From an uncultured Cytophagales bacterium (GTDB lineage: Bacteria; Bacteroidota; Bacteroidia; Cytophagales; Thermoflexibacteraceae): DNA of 64,000 nt. The DNA is taken from NCBI GenBank assembly GCA_938039675.1, contig CALHUI010000013.1:21814-85813 (forward strand), given 5' to 3'. Below, one piece after another: positions 1 through 8,345 of the stretch. The notes below the pieces were generated by a model. That model saw only the letters and a list, made by a program, of their open reading frames with translations, was not told the DNA's origin and ran no database searches. The number at the start of each line of letters is the position of its first letter. The first letter of the stretch is position 1. The translations under genes and the position numbers were made by a program.

Positions 1-314
1 CTCGTATTTAGACCTGCGTTGAAGTTGGCAACTGATTGGTTGGTAAACTGGTTGGTAAAGAAGTCAATAGAACGGCCTTGATTCCATTGCTGATTGACAT
101 TCAGGTTGAGGTTGGGAAGGCGTGCCATTTTTGACTGTAACAGCGCCACCTCATTGGCCTCAATGTTTAGCAAAGATACTTTCAGTTGGAGATTGTTCTC
201 TACTGCATAGTTGATACAACGTTGTAAATCCCATCGGTTGTCTTGTGCTTCGGCGATAAGAGAGGTACAGAAGAAATAGAGAGTGGCAGCCGTCAGGCGC
301 ATGAAAGTGTACAT
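1..314 (-). CDS. TolC-family outer membrane efflux protein, N-terminal part (runs off the left edge)
   Basis: The gene is cut by the window edge, and only about 104 N-terminal residues are visible. A hydrophobic signal peptide ending near the residues AEAQ is followed by a WDLQRCINYAVENN motif and then an LLQSKMARLPNLNLN stretch. That is the standard opening of TolC/OEP-type outer membrane channel proteins in Bacteroidota, where the first periplasmic helix carries the L..C...A...N pattern. The family forms trimeric outer membrane tunnels working with an RND or ABC pump; the partner genes would lie to the left of the window. I chose the ATG at 314. An in-frame ATG at 329 would add five residues and cannot be excluded. 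Confidence 0.85.
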   Translation of the reverse strand, partial: MYTFMRLTAATLYFFCTSLIAEAQDNRWDLQRCINYAVENNLQLKVSLLNIEANEVALLQSKMARLPNLNLNVNQQWNQGRSIDFFTNQFTNQSVANFNAGLNT

Positions 315-502
315 TTTTTCCGGTAACATTTTTTAAAAAAAGTGTAAAAATAATACAATCATAGATACGGTACTTTCGCTTCTATGAATCTGAGATAGGA
401 AAAAGTTACTAAGCCCAAAAAGTCAAGTGAGGTAAAATTGAGACGCTTTGCAAATTAAACCCAAAGTCAGGATACGTTAAAACCCTGCGAAATGTTTTAT
501 GG

Positions 503-1177
503 TTAATGTATCGGCATGAGCACATTAACTTTTTTGACCCAAGGCAGGCTGCGAATGTAGTCTATGGTAAGTGCACGCGGCTGCGAATCTATTTCTACAA
601 AATGACATGCCATATCATTTTTGCCTTTGCGCGAAACCGACATGGTGGCAATATTGCAGTCCTCGTTGGCTAAAATGCTGGCAATGAATGCAATCGTTCC
701 TTTTACATCATCTGCCAGAATAATTAGCGTATGCAGCATTGCGCTCAAATTGGCAACAAAGCCATTAACTTCTTCAATGCCGATAATGCCGCCGCCTTTG
801 CTGATGCCTATCAGTTCTAACGATTCACCGTTGTGCCAAAGGTTAAGTTTAATAGTATTGGGGTGAAATGTGGAAGCATTGCCCACGGTTTTAAAGGAGT
901 ATTGTAAGCCTTGTGCCTCTGCATATTGGAACGAATCGCGGATGCGGATGTCGTCTGTCGGAAAATCCAGCAATCCGGCTATGATGGCACGGTCGCTGCC
1001 GTGCCCTTCATAGGTGCGGGCGAATGAGTTGTAAAAAGTAATTTCGGCTTTTTCGGGAATATGTCCCAGAATATTAGTGGCAGCGCGCCCGATGCGCACT
1101 ACCCCTGCCGTATGGGAACTGGAAGGCCCAATCATAACAGGGCCTATCATATCAAAAATACTGCTGCGTTCGGCCAT
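503..1177 (-). CDS. sdaAB: L-serine dehydratase, beta subunit
   Basis: This 224-residue protein matches the beta chain of the two-subunit, iron-sulfur L-serine ammonia-lyase, which converts L-serine to pyruvate and ammonia in the cytoplasm. The conserved serine-binding loop MIGPSSSHTAG is present near residues 14-24, followed by the SDH beta fold. The last 75 residues or so form an ACT domain (ILADDVKGTIAFIASILA onward), the usual regulatory module. The catalytic cluster-binding alpha subunit (sdaAA) is not in this window, so the enzyme is either split across the genome or completed by a distant gene. The ATG at 1177 gives a start directly before the conserved motif. The gene stands 48 bases downstream of the acyl-CoA dehydrogenase stop-to-start gap on the same strand, so they may be cotranscribed. 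Confidence 0.93.
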   Translation of the reverse strand: MAERSSIFDMIGPVMIGPSSSHTAGVVRIGRAATNILGHIPEKAEITFYNSFARTYEGHGSDRAIIAGLLDFPTDDIRIRDSFQYAEAQGLQYSFKTVGNASTFHPNTIKLNLWHNGESLELIGISKGGGIIGIEEVNGFVANLSAMLHTLIILADDVKGTIAFIASILANEDCNIATMSVSRKGKNDMACHFVEIDSQPRALTIDYIRSLPWVKKVNVLMPIH

Positions 1178-1225
1178 GTGTTGTTGGTTTTTTTCAAAGG
1201 CAAATATCAGATTTTGCCAATTGAA

Positions 1226-2431
1226 TTAAATTTTTATCCCATATTCTTTCAGGGTTTCGCGGGCAACTACATACTTGTGTACTTCGTCCGGCCCGTCATA
1301 GATGCGTGCGCCGCGCTCGTGGCGATACCAGAACGACAACAGGGTGTCTTCCGTAATCCCTAGCGCGCCGTGCGTCTGAATGGCTCTGTCCACTACCTGC
1401 ATTAGTACGTTGGCGACAAAAAATTTGATAGTAGAAATTTCTACGCGCATAGCATGTGTACCCTTTTGGTCTATGCCTATAGCCGTATGCAAGACCATCA
1501 AGCGAGCAGCGTTAATCTGTGCCCGCGATTCGGCTATCCAGTGTTGTACAATTTGCTTGGAGGCAATGGGGGTGTTTTCCGACAGTTCGCGGTGGGCAGC
1601 ATAGCGGCACATTAACTCAAAGGCGCGCTCGCAAATGCCAATCCAGCGCATACAGTGGTGAATCCGTCCGGGGCCTAATCGCTCCTGAGCCAGCTTGAAA
1701 CCTTCACCTTCGTTGCCTATCAGATTCTCGGCAGGTACGGTGCAGTTTTCATAGCGAACTTCGCTGTGGCTCATGTAGCCGCTGCCTGCTTCACCCATAA
1801 TCGGAATGCGGCGCACATGTACAAATCCCGGGGTTTCCAACGGCACAATAATCATGCTTGCCCGTGTATGGGGGGGGGCTTCGGGGTTGGTAACTGCCAT
1901 TACTACGGCAAACGCCGCCCCGTCTGCCGATGAGGTAAACCATTTATGACCGTTGATAACATAATTGTGGCCAACTTTTTCGGCAGTGGTTGCCATCCGC
2001 ACGGGGTTCGAGCCTGCAAACTCCGGCTCGGTCATGGAAAAACAGGAGCGTATGCGGCCTTCCATCAGCGGATGCAGGTAACGCTCTTTCAATGCAGGAG
2101 AGGCATATTTGTGCAGCAACTCCATATTGCCTATATCGGGCGCTTGACAATTGAAAGCATAGTGCCCCAGCGGCGAAGTACCCAATATCTCGCTAACTTG
2201 CCCGAACTCGGTCAGGTTGAGGCCTATGCCGCCTTCTTCTTCCGACAAATGCGGAGCCCACAGGCCTGCTGCCTTTACTTTCTGACGCAGCGCCGCCAAT
2301 TCGTTTTGCTCTAATGCTATGTATGGACGTGTAAGAAACAACTCTTCCAAGGGGTAAACCTCTTCGCGCATAAATTCACGCAGGCGCGGCAACAGTTTTT
2401 GCAGTTTGGGGGTGATGAATAAGTCGGACAT
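1226..2431 (-). CDS. Acyl-CoA dehydrogenase family protein (ACAD10/11-like)
   Basis: A 401-residue flavoprotein of the acyl-CoA dehydrogenase fold: an N-terminal helical domain, the middle beta domain with FSMTEPEFAGSNP, and a C-terminal helical domain ending in an IYDGPDEVHKYVVAR segment typical of ACAD10/11-type enzymes. Members oxidise acyl-CoA thioesters at the alpha-beta bond with FAD and pass electrons to ETF. Substrate length cannot be read from sequence, though this subgroup is generally linked to longer or unusual acyl chains. The coding strand contains a run of nine C (positions 1870-1878), which encodes Pro-Pro and keeps the frame. It is followed by sdaAB on the same strand. A second, clearly different dehydrogenase (gcdH) lies at 56.4 kb. 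Confidence 0.9.
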   Translation of the reverse strand: MSDLFITPKLQKLLPRLREFMREEVYPLEELFLTRPYIALEQNELAALRQKVKAAGLWAPHLSEEEGGIGLNLTEFGQVSEILGTSPLGHYAFNCQAPDIGNMELLHKYASPALKERYLHPLMEGRIRSCFSMTEPEFAGSNPVRMATTAEKVGHNYVINGHKWFTSSADGAAFAVVMAVTNPEAPPHTRASMIIVPLETPGFVHVRRIPIMGEAGSGYMSHSEVRYENCTVPAENLIGNEGEGFKLAQERLGPGRIHHCMRWIGICERAFELMCRYAAHRELSENTPIASKQIVQHWIAESRAQINAARLMVLHTAIGIDQKGTHAMRVEISTIKFFVANVLMQVVDRAIQTHGALGITEDTLLSFWYRHERGARIYDGPDEVHKYVVARETLKEYGIKI

Positions 2432-2456
2432 AAAACAATTTCAGAATAGCCTAAAA

Positions 2457-3413
2457 CTAATGCTTAACGGCAAAAAATCCTAAGCGATTAACAAATAACA
2501 GCAGCAAGGCCAGTAAACGGTCTGCGATGCCAATTTTAGATATTTTTTGCAGTAACTCATAAAATCCTTGCAAATTGGTGAAATCTCTTTGGCGCAGGCA
2601 CAGCCGCATCTGATAGCGCACCATACGGGCTAAGGCTGCATCTTCCGATGGATTGCGGTTGAGTGCAGCTGCTTTGCAGCATACCTGCAAAGTACTGTAA
2701 CGGTATGGACTAAATCCTTTCCGATACATTTTGTTGCTGTGCGAGCCACTGACTTTCCGCTTAATAATTGTAATATTGTCCACAAACAGGTAGTGCCACT
2801 CGCGCGCAGAGCGCACCCAAAAGTCATAGTCTTCATAGGTTAGACTTTCGTCGTAGCCGCCGAGCCGTTGTAAGACCTCATTGCGTATCATCATGGCAGG
2901 CGTACAGACACAGTGGCGATGCAGCAAATCCGCATAGATATCACCCGAAGGCACTTGCTCGGCAAGTTGCCCTTTTGCGTTGCGTTTGTAAAACGTTTGC
3001 AAAGGTTGGGCATCTTCATTGGCCATCCATGCATCAGAAAAGGCAATTCCCACATGCTGGGGGGCATTTTGAAAAGCCGCTACCAGACCTGCTACATGCC
3101 CGGGAAGCAATAAATCATCCGCAGCGTGGTCTATGATAAAATCACCCGTTGCCATTTGCCATGCAAGATTAAAAGCCTTGCAATTGCCTATATTTTTCGG
3201 CAAGAACAGTGTTTTAACCGCTATTTCTGCCGGAATTTGCGGCAATATCTCACGGATTTTGGCAACGGAATCGTCGGTACTGCCATCATCTGCTATAATC
3301 AGCTCTATCGGGCGGTAGGTTTGAGCTACTATCGAACGGAGCGCGTCCTGTACGTATGGTGCTTGATTATGGCAAAGGCAGATTAGTGAAACTTTGGGCA
3401 AATTATCATACAT
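2457..3413 (-). CDS. Glycosyltransferase family 2
   Basis: A 318-residue GT-A glycosyltransferase. The N-terminus has the family-2 signature: PKVSLICLCHNQ, then QTYRPIELIIADDGSTDDS, which binds the nucleotide sugar. A DHAADD element near residue 95 fits the DXD metal site. The middle contains GGYDESLTYEDYDFWVR, the ED-motif region that usually carries the catalytic base in GT2 enzymes. The C-terminus is basic and helical with no clear transmembrane segment, so the protein is probably peripheral at the inner membrane. The sugar donor and acceptor are unknown. I placed the start at the ATG at 3413; an ATG at 3446 would add 11 residues and come within four bases of the divergent murQ start. Confidence 0.88.
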   Translation of the reverse strand: MYDNLPKVSLICLCHNQAPYVQDALRSIVAQTYRPIELIIADDGSTDDSVAKIREILPQIPAEIAVKTLFLPKNIGNCKAFNLAWQMATGDFIIDHAADDLLLPGHVAGLVAAFQNAPQHVGIAFSDAWMANEDAQPLQTFYKRNAKGQLAEQVPSGDIYADLLHRHCVCTPAMMIRNEVLQRLGGYDESLTYEDYDFWVRSAREWHYLFVDNITIIKRKVSGSHSNKMYRKGFSPYRYSTLQVCCKAAALNRNPSEDAALARMVRYQMRLCLRQRDFTNLQGFYELLQKISKIGIADRLLALLLLFVNRLGFFAVKH

Positions 3414-3449
3414 TTGTTTTTTGACTAACTGCTGAAAAATAAACATTTT

Positions 3450-4259
3450 ATGCAATCTGTAACCGAATCGCAGTCGCATTACGACCACCTCGAGCAAATG
3501 AGCATCCACGATTTGCTCGTAAATATCAATAATGAAGATAAAACTGTTCCTTTGGCGGTAGAGAAAGCCATTCCGCAGTTGGAAGCACTCATCGGTGCCA
3601 TTGTAGCCCGTATGAAACAGGGAGGCAGATTGTTCTATATTGGTGCGGGCACGAGCGGTCGGTTAGGAATTGTGGATGCATCCGAATGTCCGCCAACCTA
3701 TGGGGTAGAACACGGCCTTGTGGTCGGGCTGATTGCCGGAGGAGATGCTGCCATCCGCAAAGCTGTAGAGTTTGCCGAAGACGATTTTGAGCAGGCATGG
3801 AAAGACATCGGCGAGTATCTGCCCAACGAATTGGATACAGTAGTTGGTATTGCCGCATCGGGGCGCACGCCTTATGTAATCGGTGGATTGAAAACTGCCC
3901 GTGCAAACGGTCTGCTGACCGGCTGTATTGTTTGCAATCCGGGTTCGCCTGTTGCTGCCGAGGTCGAGTTTCCCGTAGAAATCATTGTAGGCCCCGAGTT
4001 TGTAACAGGCAGCACGCGCATGAAAAGCGGTACTGCCCAAAAGTTGGCGCTCAACATGATTTCAACTACTGTGATGATTCAATTAGGCAGGGTAAGAGGT
4101 AACAAAATGGTAGATATGCAACTAAGCAACCTTAAATTGTTGGATAGAGGCACGCGAATGGTTATGAATCAACTCAATATTACCTACGAGGAAGCATCGG
4201 AGTTGCTCAAAAAATACGGCAGTGTGCGCCGAGCAGTAGATAATTATCAAGCCGGTTGA
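3450..4259 (+). CDS. murQ: N-acetylmuramic acid 6-phosphate etherase
   Basis: A 269-residue SIS-fold enzyme that cleaves the D-lactyl ether of MurNAc-6-phosphate to give GlcNAc-6-phosphate and lactate, a step in recycling cell-wall sugars. The sugar-phosphate site is visible as LFYIGAGTSGRLGIVDASEC (residues about 61-80) and the family signature GPEFVTGSTRMKSGTAQK near residues 180-198. Length fits the shorter Bacteroidota form of MurQ. It is transcribed away from the glycosyltransferase and overlaps the convergent HPt gene by 13 bases at its 3' end. No anhydroMurNAc kinase or PTS gene is adjacent, so its pathway partners are elsewhere. Confidence 0.95.
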   Translation: MQSVTESQSHYDHLEQMSIHDLLVNINNEDKTVPLAVEKAIPQLEALIGAIVARMKQGGRLFYIGAGTSGRLGIVDASECPPTYGVEHGLVVGLIAGGDAAIRKAVEFAEDDFEQAWKDIGEYLPNELDTVVGIAASGRTPYVIGGLKTARANGLLTGCIVCNPGSPVAAEVEFPVEIIVGPEFVTGSTRMKSGTAQKLALNMISTTVMIQLGRVRGNKMVDMQLSNLKLLDRGTRMVMNQLNITYEEASELLKKYGSVRRAVDNYQAG

Positions 4260-4612
4260 TTGTCAAATTTTGCGTAATGTTTTTTCTTTTCTTCCAAAAC
4301 TTTAATCAATTGATTAACAATGCTCACTAATTTTTGATACAATTCGTTTATTTCTTGTTGCGAAGCGCCTTTAGTCATTTGTTGCTGTAAGTTCGCTTGT
4401 GCTTCCAGCAGGAAAGATGCTTCTAACGTATTAATCATTGAACGCACCTTGTGATTTAAAAAACGATAAGCACCTACATCTCTGGCAGCTACGACTGGTG
4501 ATAGATGCACCAGATAATCCTTCAACTCTCCAATGTACATGCCCAAGAGGTCATGTGCAAAGGCACTGTCATTCATAGTAACCTTATCAAAGGTAGTAAA
4601 CGAGACGTTCAT
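4247..4612 (-). CDS. Histidine phosphotransfer (HPt) domain protein
   Basis: A 121-residue, all-helical cytoplasmic protein. The pattern of a helix ending LLGMYIGELKDYLVHL, a short spacer, and then FLNHKVRSMINTLEA resembles the HPt fold, in which the phosphorylated histidine sits in an H-K-L-K-like motif; here His54-Lys55 is the candidate. The tail is a lysine-rich helix. HPt proteins shuttle phosphate between the receiver domain of a hybrid kinase and a final response regulator. No kinase is next to it; the nearest two-component remains are the decayed fragments at 34.6-35.4 kb. Assignment rests on pattern rather than strong identity. It overlaps the end of murQ by 13 bases in convergent orientation. 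Confidence 0.6.
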   Translation of the reverse strand: MNVSFTTFDKVTMNDSAFAHDLLGMYIGELKDYLVHLSPVVAARDVGAYRFLNHKVRSMINTLEASFLLEAQANLQQQMTKGASQQEINELYQKLVSIVNQLIKVLEEKKKHYAKFDNQPA

Positions 4613-4691
4613 TACAGTTCAATTTTATCACTCTAAATTATAACGAAAGTTTGATTAAATCCATATAACGGATACAGAAAAAATGTTTCAC

Positions 4692-4699
4692 TAATTTTG
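4692..4699 (+). promoter_or_regulatory. Putative -7 promoter element TAATTTTG for the FAD dehydrogenase
   Basis: TAATTTTG fits the Bacteroidota sigma-ABfr -7 consensus TAnnTTTG and ends 17 bases before the ATG at 4717. No TTTG at the usual -33 spacing is evident. Inference from motif and position only. Confidence 0.45.
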
Positions 4700-4716
4700 C
4701 ATTTCTAACTATTGTC

Positions 4717-6303
4717 ATGAAAACCCTGCTCGACCTTGTACTACCTCCCGAAATAGCTTTTGATAATCAGGCTTTTGCGGAACATGTTACCGGAAAAGGG
4801 CAATGGCAGCAGGCAATGGCTGAGGGCAAAGTTACTATACGCATGTTGCGCCGCTCGATTGATGCCCGTGCCAAAAAAGTGAAAGTTAATGTAAGCGTCG
4901 CAGTTTATGTAGACGAACTTCCCGAACCGCTGATAACATACCGCAAGGACTATCCGAACGTAAGCCATGCACCGCAGGCAATTATTGTAGGAGCAGGGCC
5001 TGCCGGCATGTTTGCCGCCTTGCGATTGATAGAATTGGGCGTTAAACCAATTGTGATAGAGCGCGGCAGCGATGTGAGAGCCCGCCGCCGCGATTTGGCA
5101 GCCATCAACAAAGACCATGTGGTCAATCCCGAATCGAACTATTGCTTTGGCGAAGGTGGGGCAGGTACTTACTCCGACGGAAAACTTTACACGCGCTCCA
5201 AAAAAAGAGGCGATTTTCGCCGTATTTTGGAAATATTTGTGGCACACGGAGCTGCCTCCGAAATTTTGGTAGATGCGCATCCGCACATTGGCACTAATAA
5301 ACTGCCTGCCATTGTTACCAATATACGCGAAAGTATTTTGCAAGCAGGCGGCGAAGTGCATTTTAATACGAAAGTTACCGACTTTGTGATTGCAAACGGC
5401 CGAATGAAAGGGGTTTGGCTGCATGAGGGCAGTATAGTAGAAGGCATTGGCGTTATTCTGGCAACAGGACATTCGGCACGCGATATTTTTCATCTGCTCA
5501 AAAACAGGCAAGTGCTGATTGAGTCCAAGCCATTCGCATTGGGTGTGCGCATAGAGCATCCGCAATCGTTGATAGATAGCTGCCGGTATCACTGCGAAAC
5601 CCGCGGCGATTTTCTGCCTGCTGCTTCCTATTCGTTAGTCAGCCAGATTGCCTACAAAGGCAAAGAAAAAGGCGTTTTTTCGTTTTGTATGTGCCCGGGC
5701 GGCTTCATTGTTCCGGCAGCAACTGCGCCGGGCGAGGTGGTTGTAAATGGCATGTCGCCTTCCCGTCGTAATTCCCGCTTTGCCAACTCCGGTATTGTGG
5801 TGGCCATCGATGAGGAAGATTTAGCTCCCTATGCACAATACGGCGAACTGGCAGGCATGATGTTTCAGAGCGAGATAGAACAACGCGCGTGTAGGATAGC
5901 CGGAGGCAGGCAAACAGCTCCCGCCCAACGCATGGCAGATTTTGTAAACCGCAAAGTTTCTACTTCACTGCCGGAGTGCTCCTATCAGCCGGGGCTTACT
6001 TCGGTCGCCATGGATGAGGTGCTGCCCGTGCAGATTACCCATCGCCTGCGCGAAGGATTCAAAGATTTTGGTAAAAAAATGAAAGGCTACCTGACCAACG
6101 AAGCCCAGATTGTAGGCGTTGAAAGCCGCACATCGTCTCCTGTGCGTATCCCTCGCGACCGGGAAACGCTGGAACATCCGCAAATTGCGGGGCTGTTTCC
6201 TTGCGGCGAAGGAGCGGGCTATGCAGGGGGAATAGCTTCTGCGGCTATGGACGGCGAACGCTGCGCCGAGATGTTGGCTGCCCGCTATGCAACGCCCCGA
6301 TAG
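4717..6303 (+). CDS. FAD-dependent dehydrogenase (COG2509-type)
   Basis: A 528-residue cytoplasmic flavoprotein. After an 85-residue N-terminal extension comes the dinucleotide-binding motif IIVGAGPAGMFAALR (Gly92, Gly94, Gly97) with an acidic-basic IERGSD strand end. A glycine-rich FGEGGAGTYSDGKLYTR segment and the C-terminal GLFPCGEGAGYAGG segment complete the FAD site. This layout matches the uncharacterised FAD-dependent dehydrogenase family widespread in bacteria, for which no firm substrate is known. Some relatives show geranylgeranyl-reductase-like folds. It is preceded by a TAnnTTTG promoter element and followed by the nitrilase-like gene 92 bases later on the same strand. Confidence 0.88.
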   Translation: MKTLLDLVLPPEIAFDNQAFAEHVTGKGQWQQAMAEGKVTIRMLRRSIDARAKKVKVNVSVAVYVDELPEPLITYRKDYPNVSHAPQAIIVGAGPAGMFAALRLIELGVKPIVIERGSDVRARRRDLAAINKDHVVNPESNYCFGEGGAGTYSDGKLYTRSKKRGDFRRILEIFVAHGAASEILVDAHPHIGTNKLPAIVTNIRESILQAGGEVHFNTKVTDFVIANGRMKGVWLHEGSIVEGIGVILATGHSARDIFHLLKNRQVLIESKPFALGVRIEHPQSLIDSCRYHCETRGDFLPAASYSLVSQIAYKGKEKGVFSFCMCPGGFIVPAATAPGEVVVNGMSPSRRNSRFANSGIVVAIDEEDLAPYAQYGELAGMMFQSEIEQRACRIAGGRQTAPAQRMADFVNRKVSTSLPECSYQPGLTSVAMDEVLPVQITHRLREGFKDFGKKMKGYLTNEAQIVGVESRTSSPVRIPRDRETLEHPQIAGLFPCGEGAGYAGGIASAAMDGERCAEMLAARYATPR

Positions 6304-6395
6304 TTTGGGCTAAATTACGGCAAAGTACAACCCTCATGTATTGACACTTTCACCAAAAAATAGTTATTTGCAGCAATACAACAGAAAAACCGGCT

Positions 6396-7424
6396 ATGAT
6401 ATACAAAGCGCTTGCATTGCAAACCACTTGTCATACGGTAAACAGTTTACAGACACGTGAGGAAGTTATTGCGCATATTCGGCGCGAAATACAGCGCATC
6501 GGTGAGCAAATACGCGCTTCCATCGGCTTTATCGGCAAAGATACCAAGCTGGTTGTGCTGCCCGAGTACTTTTTGACGGGCTTCCCGATGGGAGAGAGTA
6601 TAGAAAACTGGTTGTACAAGGCTTGCATAGCCCCCGACGGCCAAGAGTACGAATGGTTGGGACAACTTGCGCAGGACAACAATATTTACCTAAGCGGGAA
6701 TGCGTATGAAATCGACCGGCACTTCCCCAATCTGTATTTTCAGTGCAGTTTTATTATTGCACCTTCGGGCGATGTGGTGTTGCGATATCGCCGCCTGAAT
6801 TCCATGTTTGCGCCCACGCCGCACGATGTATGGGAAAAATATCTTGACATATACGGCCTGCAAGGCGTGTTTCCTGTCGTAAAAACCGACATCGGGAATC
6901 TGGCTTGTATTGCTTCCGAGGAAATTTTATATCCTGAAATTGCACGCTGCTTGGCAATGCGCGGTGCGGAGATTTTTTTGCACAATACTTCGGAGGTCGG
7001 CAGCCCGCTGCTGACGCAAAAAAACGTGGCAAAATTGGCACGTGCCATTGAGAACATGGCTTACGTTGTTTCTGCAAACTCGGCAGGAATGGGCGGTACT
7101 CCCATACCCTTTGCTTCTACCGATGGAGTATCAAAAATTATTAACTACAACGGCCTTGTGCTTGCTGAGGCAGGTTACGGTGAAAGCATGGTTGCAAATG
7201 CCGATATTGACCTGAACGCTCTGCGATATTTCCGCCACCGACCTGCCATGGGCAACCTGTTGGCTCGGCAACGGTTCGAGCTTTATGCGCAAAGCTATGC
7301 CGAGCATAGTTTTTATCCGCCTAATACACTGCTTGTTCAAGACCCCGACCGTCAGCATTTTATACGCACCCAACTGTCGGTAATTGAACGACTTGACAAA
7401 CTGGGTGTTTTTCAGCCTAACTGA
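6396..7424 (+). CDS. Nitrilase-superfamily protein with altered catalytic triad
   Basis: A 342-residue carbon-nitrogen hydrolase fold. The first catalytic element VVLPEYFLTG is intact (Glu57). At the second element, where active members have a lysine in a YRK motif, the sequence reads LRYRRLNS, putting Arg133 in the lysine position. At the third element, where the nucleophile cysteine normally lies six residues before the conserved PE of the FPE motif, the sequence reads ASEEILYPE, putting Ser174 there; the only nearby cysteine is three residues earlier (Cys171). The downstream ARCLAMRGAEIFLHN core is conserved, so the fold is kept. It may be a non-hydrolytic or differently acting member. The start is the ATG at 6396, directly at the first beta strand. 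Confidence 0.85.
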   Translation: MIYKALALQTTCHTVNSLQTREEVIAHIRREIQRIGEQIRASIGFIGKDTKLVVLPEYFLTGFPMGESIENWLYKACIAPDGQEYEWLGQLAQDNNIYLSGNAYEIDRHFPNLYFQCSFIIAPSGDVVLRYRRLNSMFAPTPHDVWEKYLDIYGLQGVFPVVKTDIGNLACIASEEILYPEIARCLAMRGAEIFLHNTSEVGSPLLTQKNVAKLARAIENMAYVVSANSAGMGGTPIPFASTDGVSKIINYNGLVLAEAGYGESMVANADIDLNALRYFRHRPAMGNLLARQRFELYAQSYAEHSFYPPNTLLVQDPDRQHFIRTQLSVIERLDKLGVFQPN

Positions 7425-7490
7425 GGCTGCAACTTGCCTACCGAAATCAGCGACAATTTGTCATTAAATCATTCGATAGTGCAATGAGGT

Positions 7491-7733
7491 ATGAAAATTG
7501 TGTATTTTAGCACAGAAGGAGATGTGATTATGACGCATACAGACTTGTTTAGCAAACCAAAAATGACATTCCGTTTAATCTATTTGGGATTTCCGGTATA
7601 TGAAGCCAACAGTCACGAGTTGTGTATGCAAGTAGCTACCTATTGTGGTTACAACCAGTTCTTTATATTGGCATATCGCAACGGGCAGCATGTGAGCAGC
7701 ATGGGGTACATAGCCGAACAGATTCCCCGATAG
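7491..7733 (+). CDS. Small hypothetical protein
   Basis: An 80-residue reading frame lying alone between the nitrilase-like gene and the sigma factor gene. I do not recognise a family. The second half (from about residue 25) has alternating hydrophobic and polar residues with three tyrosines and two cysteines and could form a small mixed alpha-beta domain. There is no signal peptide or membrane segment. The ATG at 7491 gives the longest form; an internal ATG at 7530 would give a 67-residue protein. It is 34 bases upstream of the sigma factor and may be cotranscribed. It could be a chance frame, though its length and composition in this gene-dense stretch favour a real gene. Confidence 0.45.
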   Translation: MKIVYFSTEGDVIMTHTDLFSKPKMTFRLIYLGFPVYEANSHELCMQVATYCGYNQFFILAYRNGQHVSSMGYIAEQIPR

Positions 7734-7767
7734 GCTGCCACGTGCTTATTATTGTCCTGATTAAATA

Positions 7768-8334
7768 ATGGACTACCAGCATTTATCCGACGAGGAATTA
7801 CTCAAAAAATCAGCTCAATACGACCGACAGGCATTTCACGTTATCTACACGCGTTATGCCCGTCGGTTGTTTGATTTTGCCTGTCGAAAGGTTGTGTCGG
7901 AGGTGGCCGAGGAAATTGTGCAGGATATTTTCATTCGCTTGTGGCAAAAGCCCGATACCGCTATTGATAACTTATCAGCCTATTTGTTTGCAGCCGTTCG
8001 CTATGGCTGGCTGAACCATTTCAGAGAAGAACTCATCAAAGAAAAATTTATAGCCTACAGCCTGCAACAATCTCAAAATGAGTGTTTGCAGGATGAAAAT
8101 CTCATAGAAGAGTTGCAGCAGGTCGTTGAGCAGGCTATGGCGACACTGCCCGAAAAAACCCGGGTTGTTTTTCATCTGAGCCGTTTCGAGGGTTTGTCGC
8201 ACAAAGAAATTGCCCAACAACTGTCATTGAGCGAGAAATCAGTAGAATATCATATTTCGCAGGCACTCAAACAATTGCGCGTCTCTCTTCGTCCTTTTTT
8301 ACAGGCTGTTTTGCTGGCAATAGGGCTATACTGA
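7768..8334 (+). CDS. RNA polymerase ECF sigma factor (FecI-like)
   Basis: A 188-residue extracytoplasmic-function sigma-70 factor. Region 2 covers about residues 20-90 with the core-binding segment FDFACRKVVSEVAEEIVQDI and FIRLWQKP. Region 4 covers about residues 120-180, with the helix-turn-helix in LSHKEIAQQLSLSEKSVEYHIS. This is the Bacteroidota FecI/BT_RpoE-like family, which usually controls a neighbouring SusC/SusD uptake system through a FecR anti-sigma factor. Here no FecR-like or SusCD gene follows; the next gene is on the opposite strand. The sigma factor is therefore an orphan in this window, and its target and anti-sigma partner must be elsewhere. Confidence 0.93.
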   Translation: MDYQHLSDEELLKKSAQYDRQAFHVIYTRYARRLFDFACRKVVSEVAEEIVQDIFIRLWQKPDTAIDNLSAYLFAAVRYGWLNHFREELIKEKFIAYSLQQSQNECLQDENLIEELQQVVEQAMATLPEKTRVVFHLSRFEGLSHKEIAQQLSLSEKSVEYHISQALKQLRVSLRPFLQAVLLAIGLY

Positions 8335-8345
8335 TGTGCTTGGTG

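Noticed and set aside
1870..1878. Run of nine C in the coding strand of the acyl-CoA dehydrogenase, which could be a phase-variable tract
   Set aside because: It encodes an acceptable Pro-Pro within an intact frame, and this housekeeping type of gene is not known for phase variation. Noted only as a possible sequencing weak spot.
4741..5592. A 283-codon open frame on the minus strand opposite the FAD dehydrogenase
   Set aside because: It is fully embedded in a well-supported gene and has no conserved motifs.
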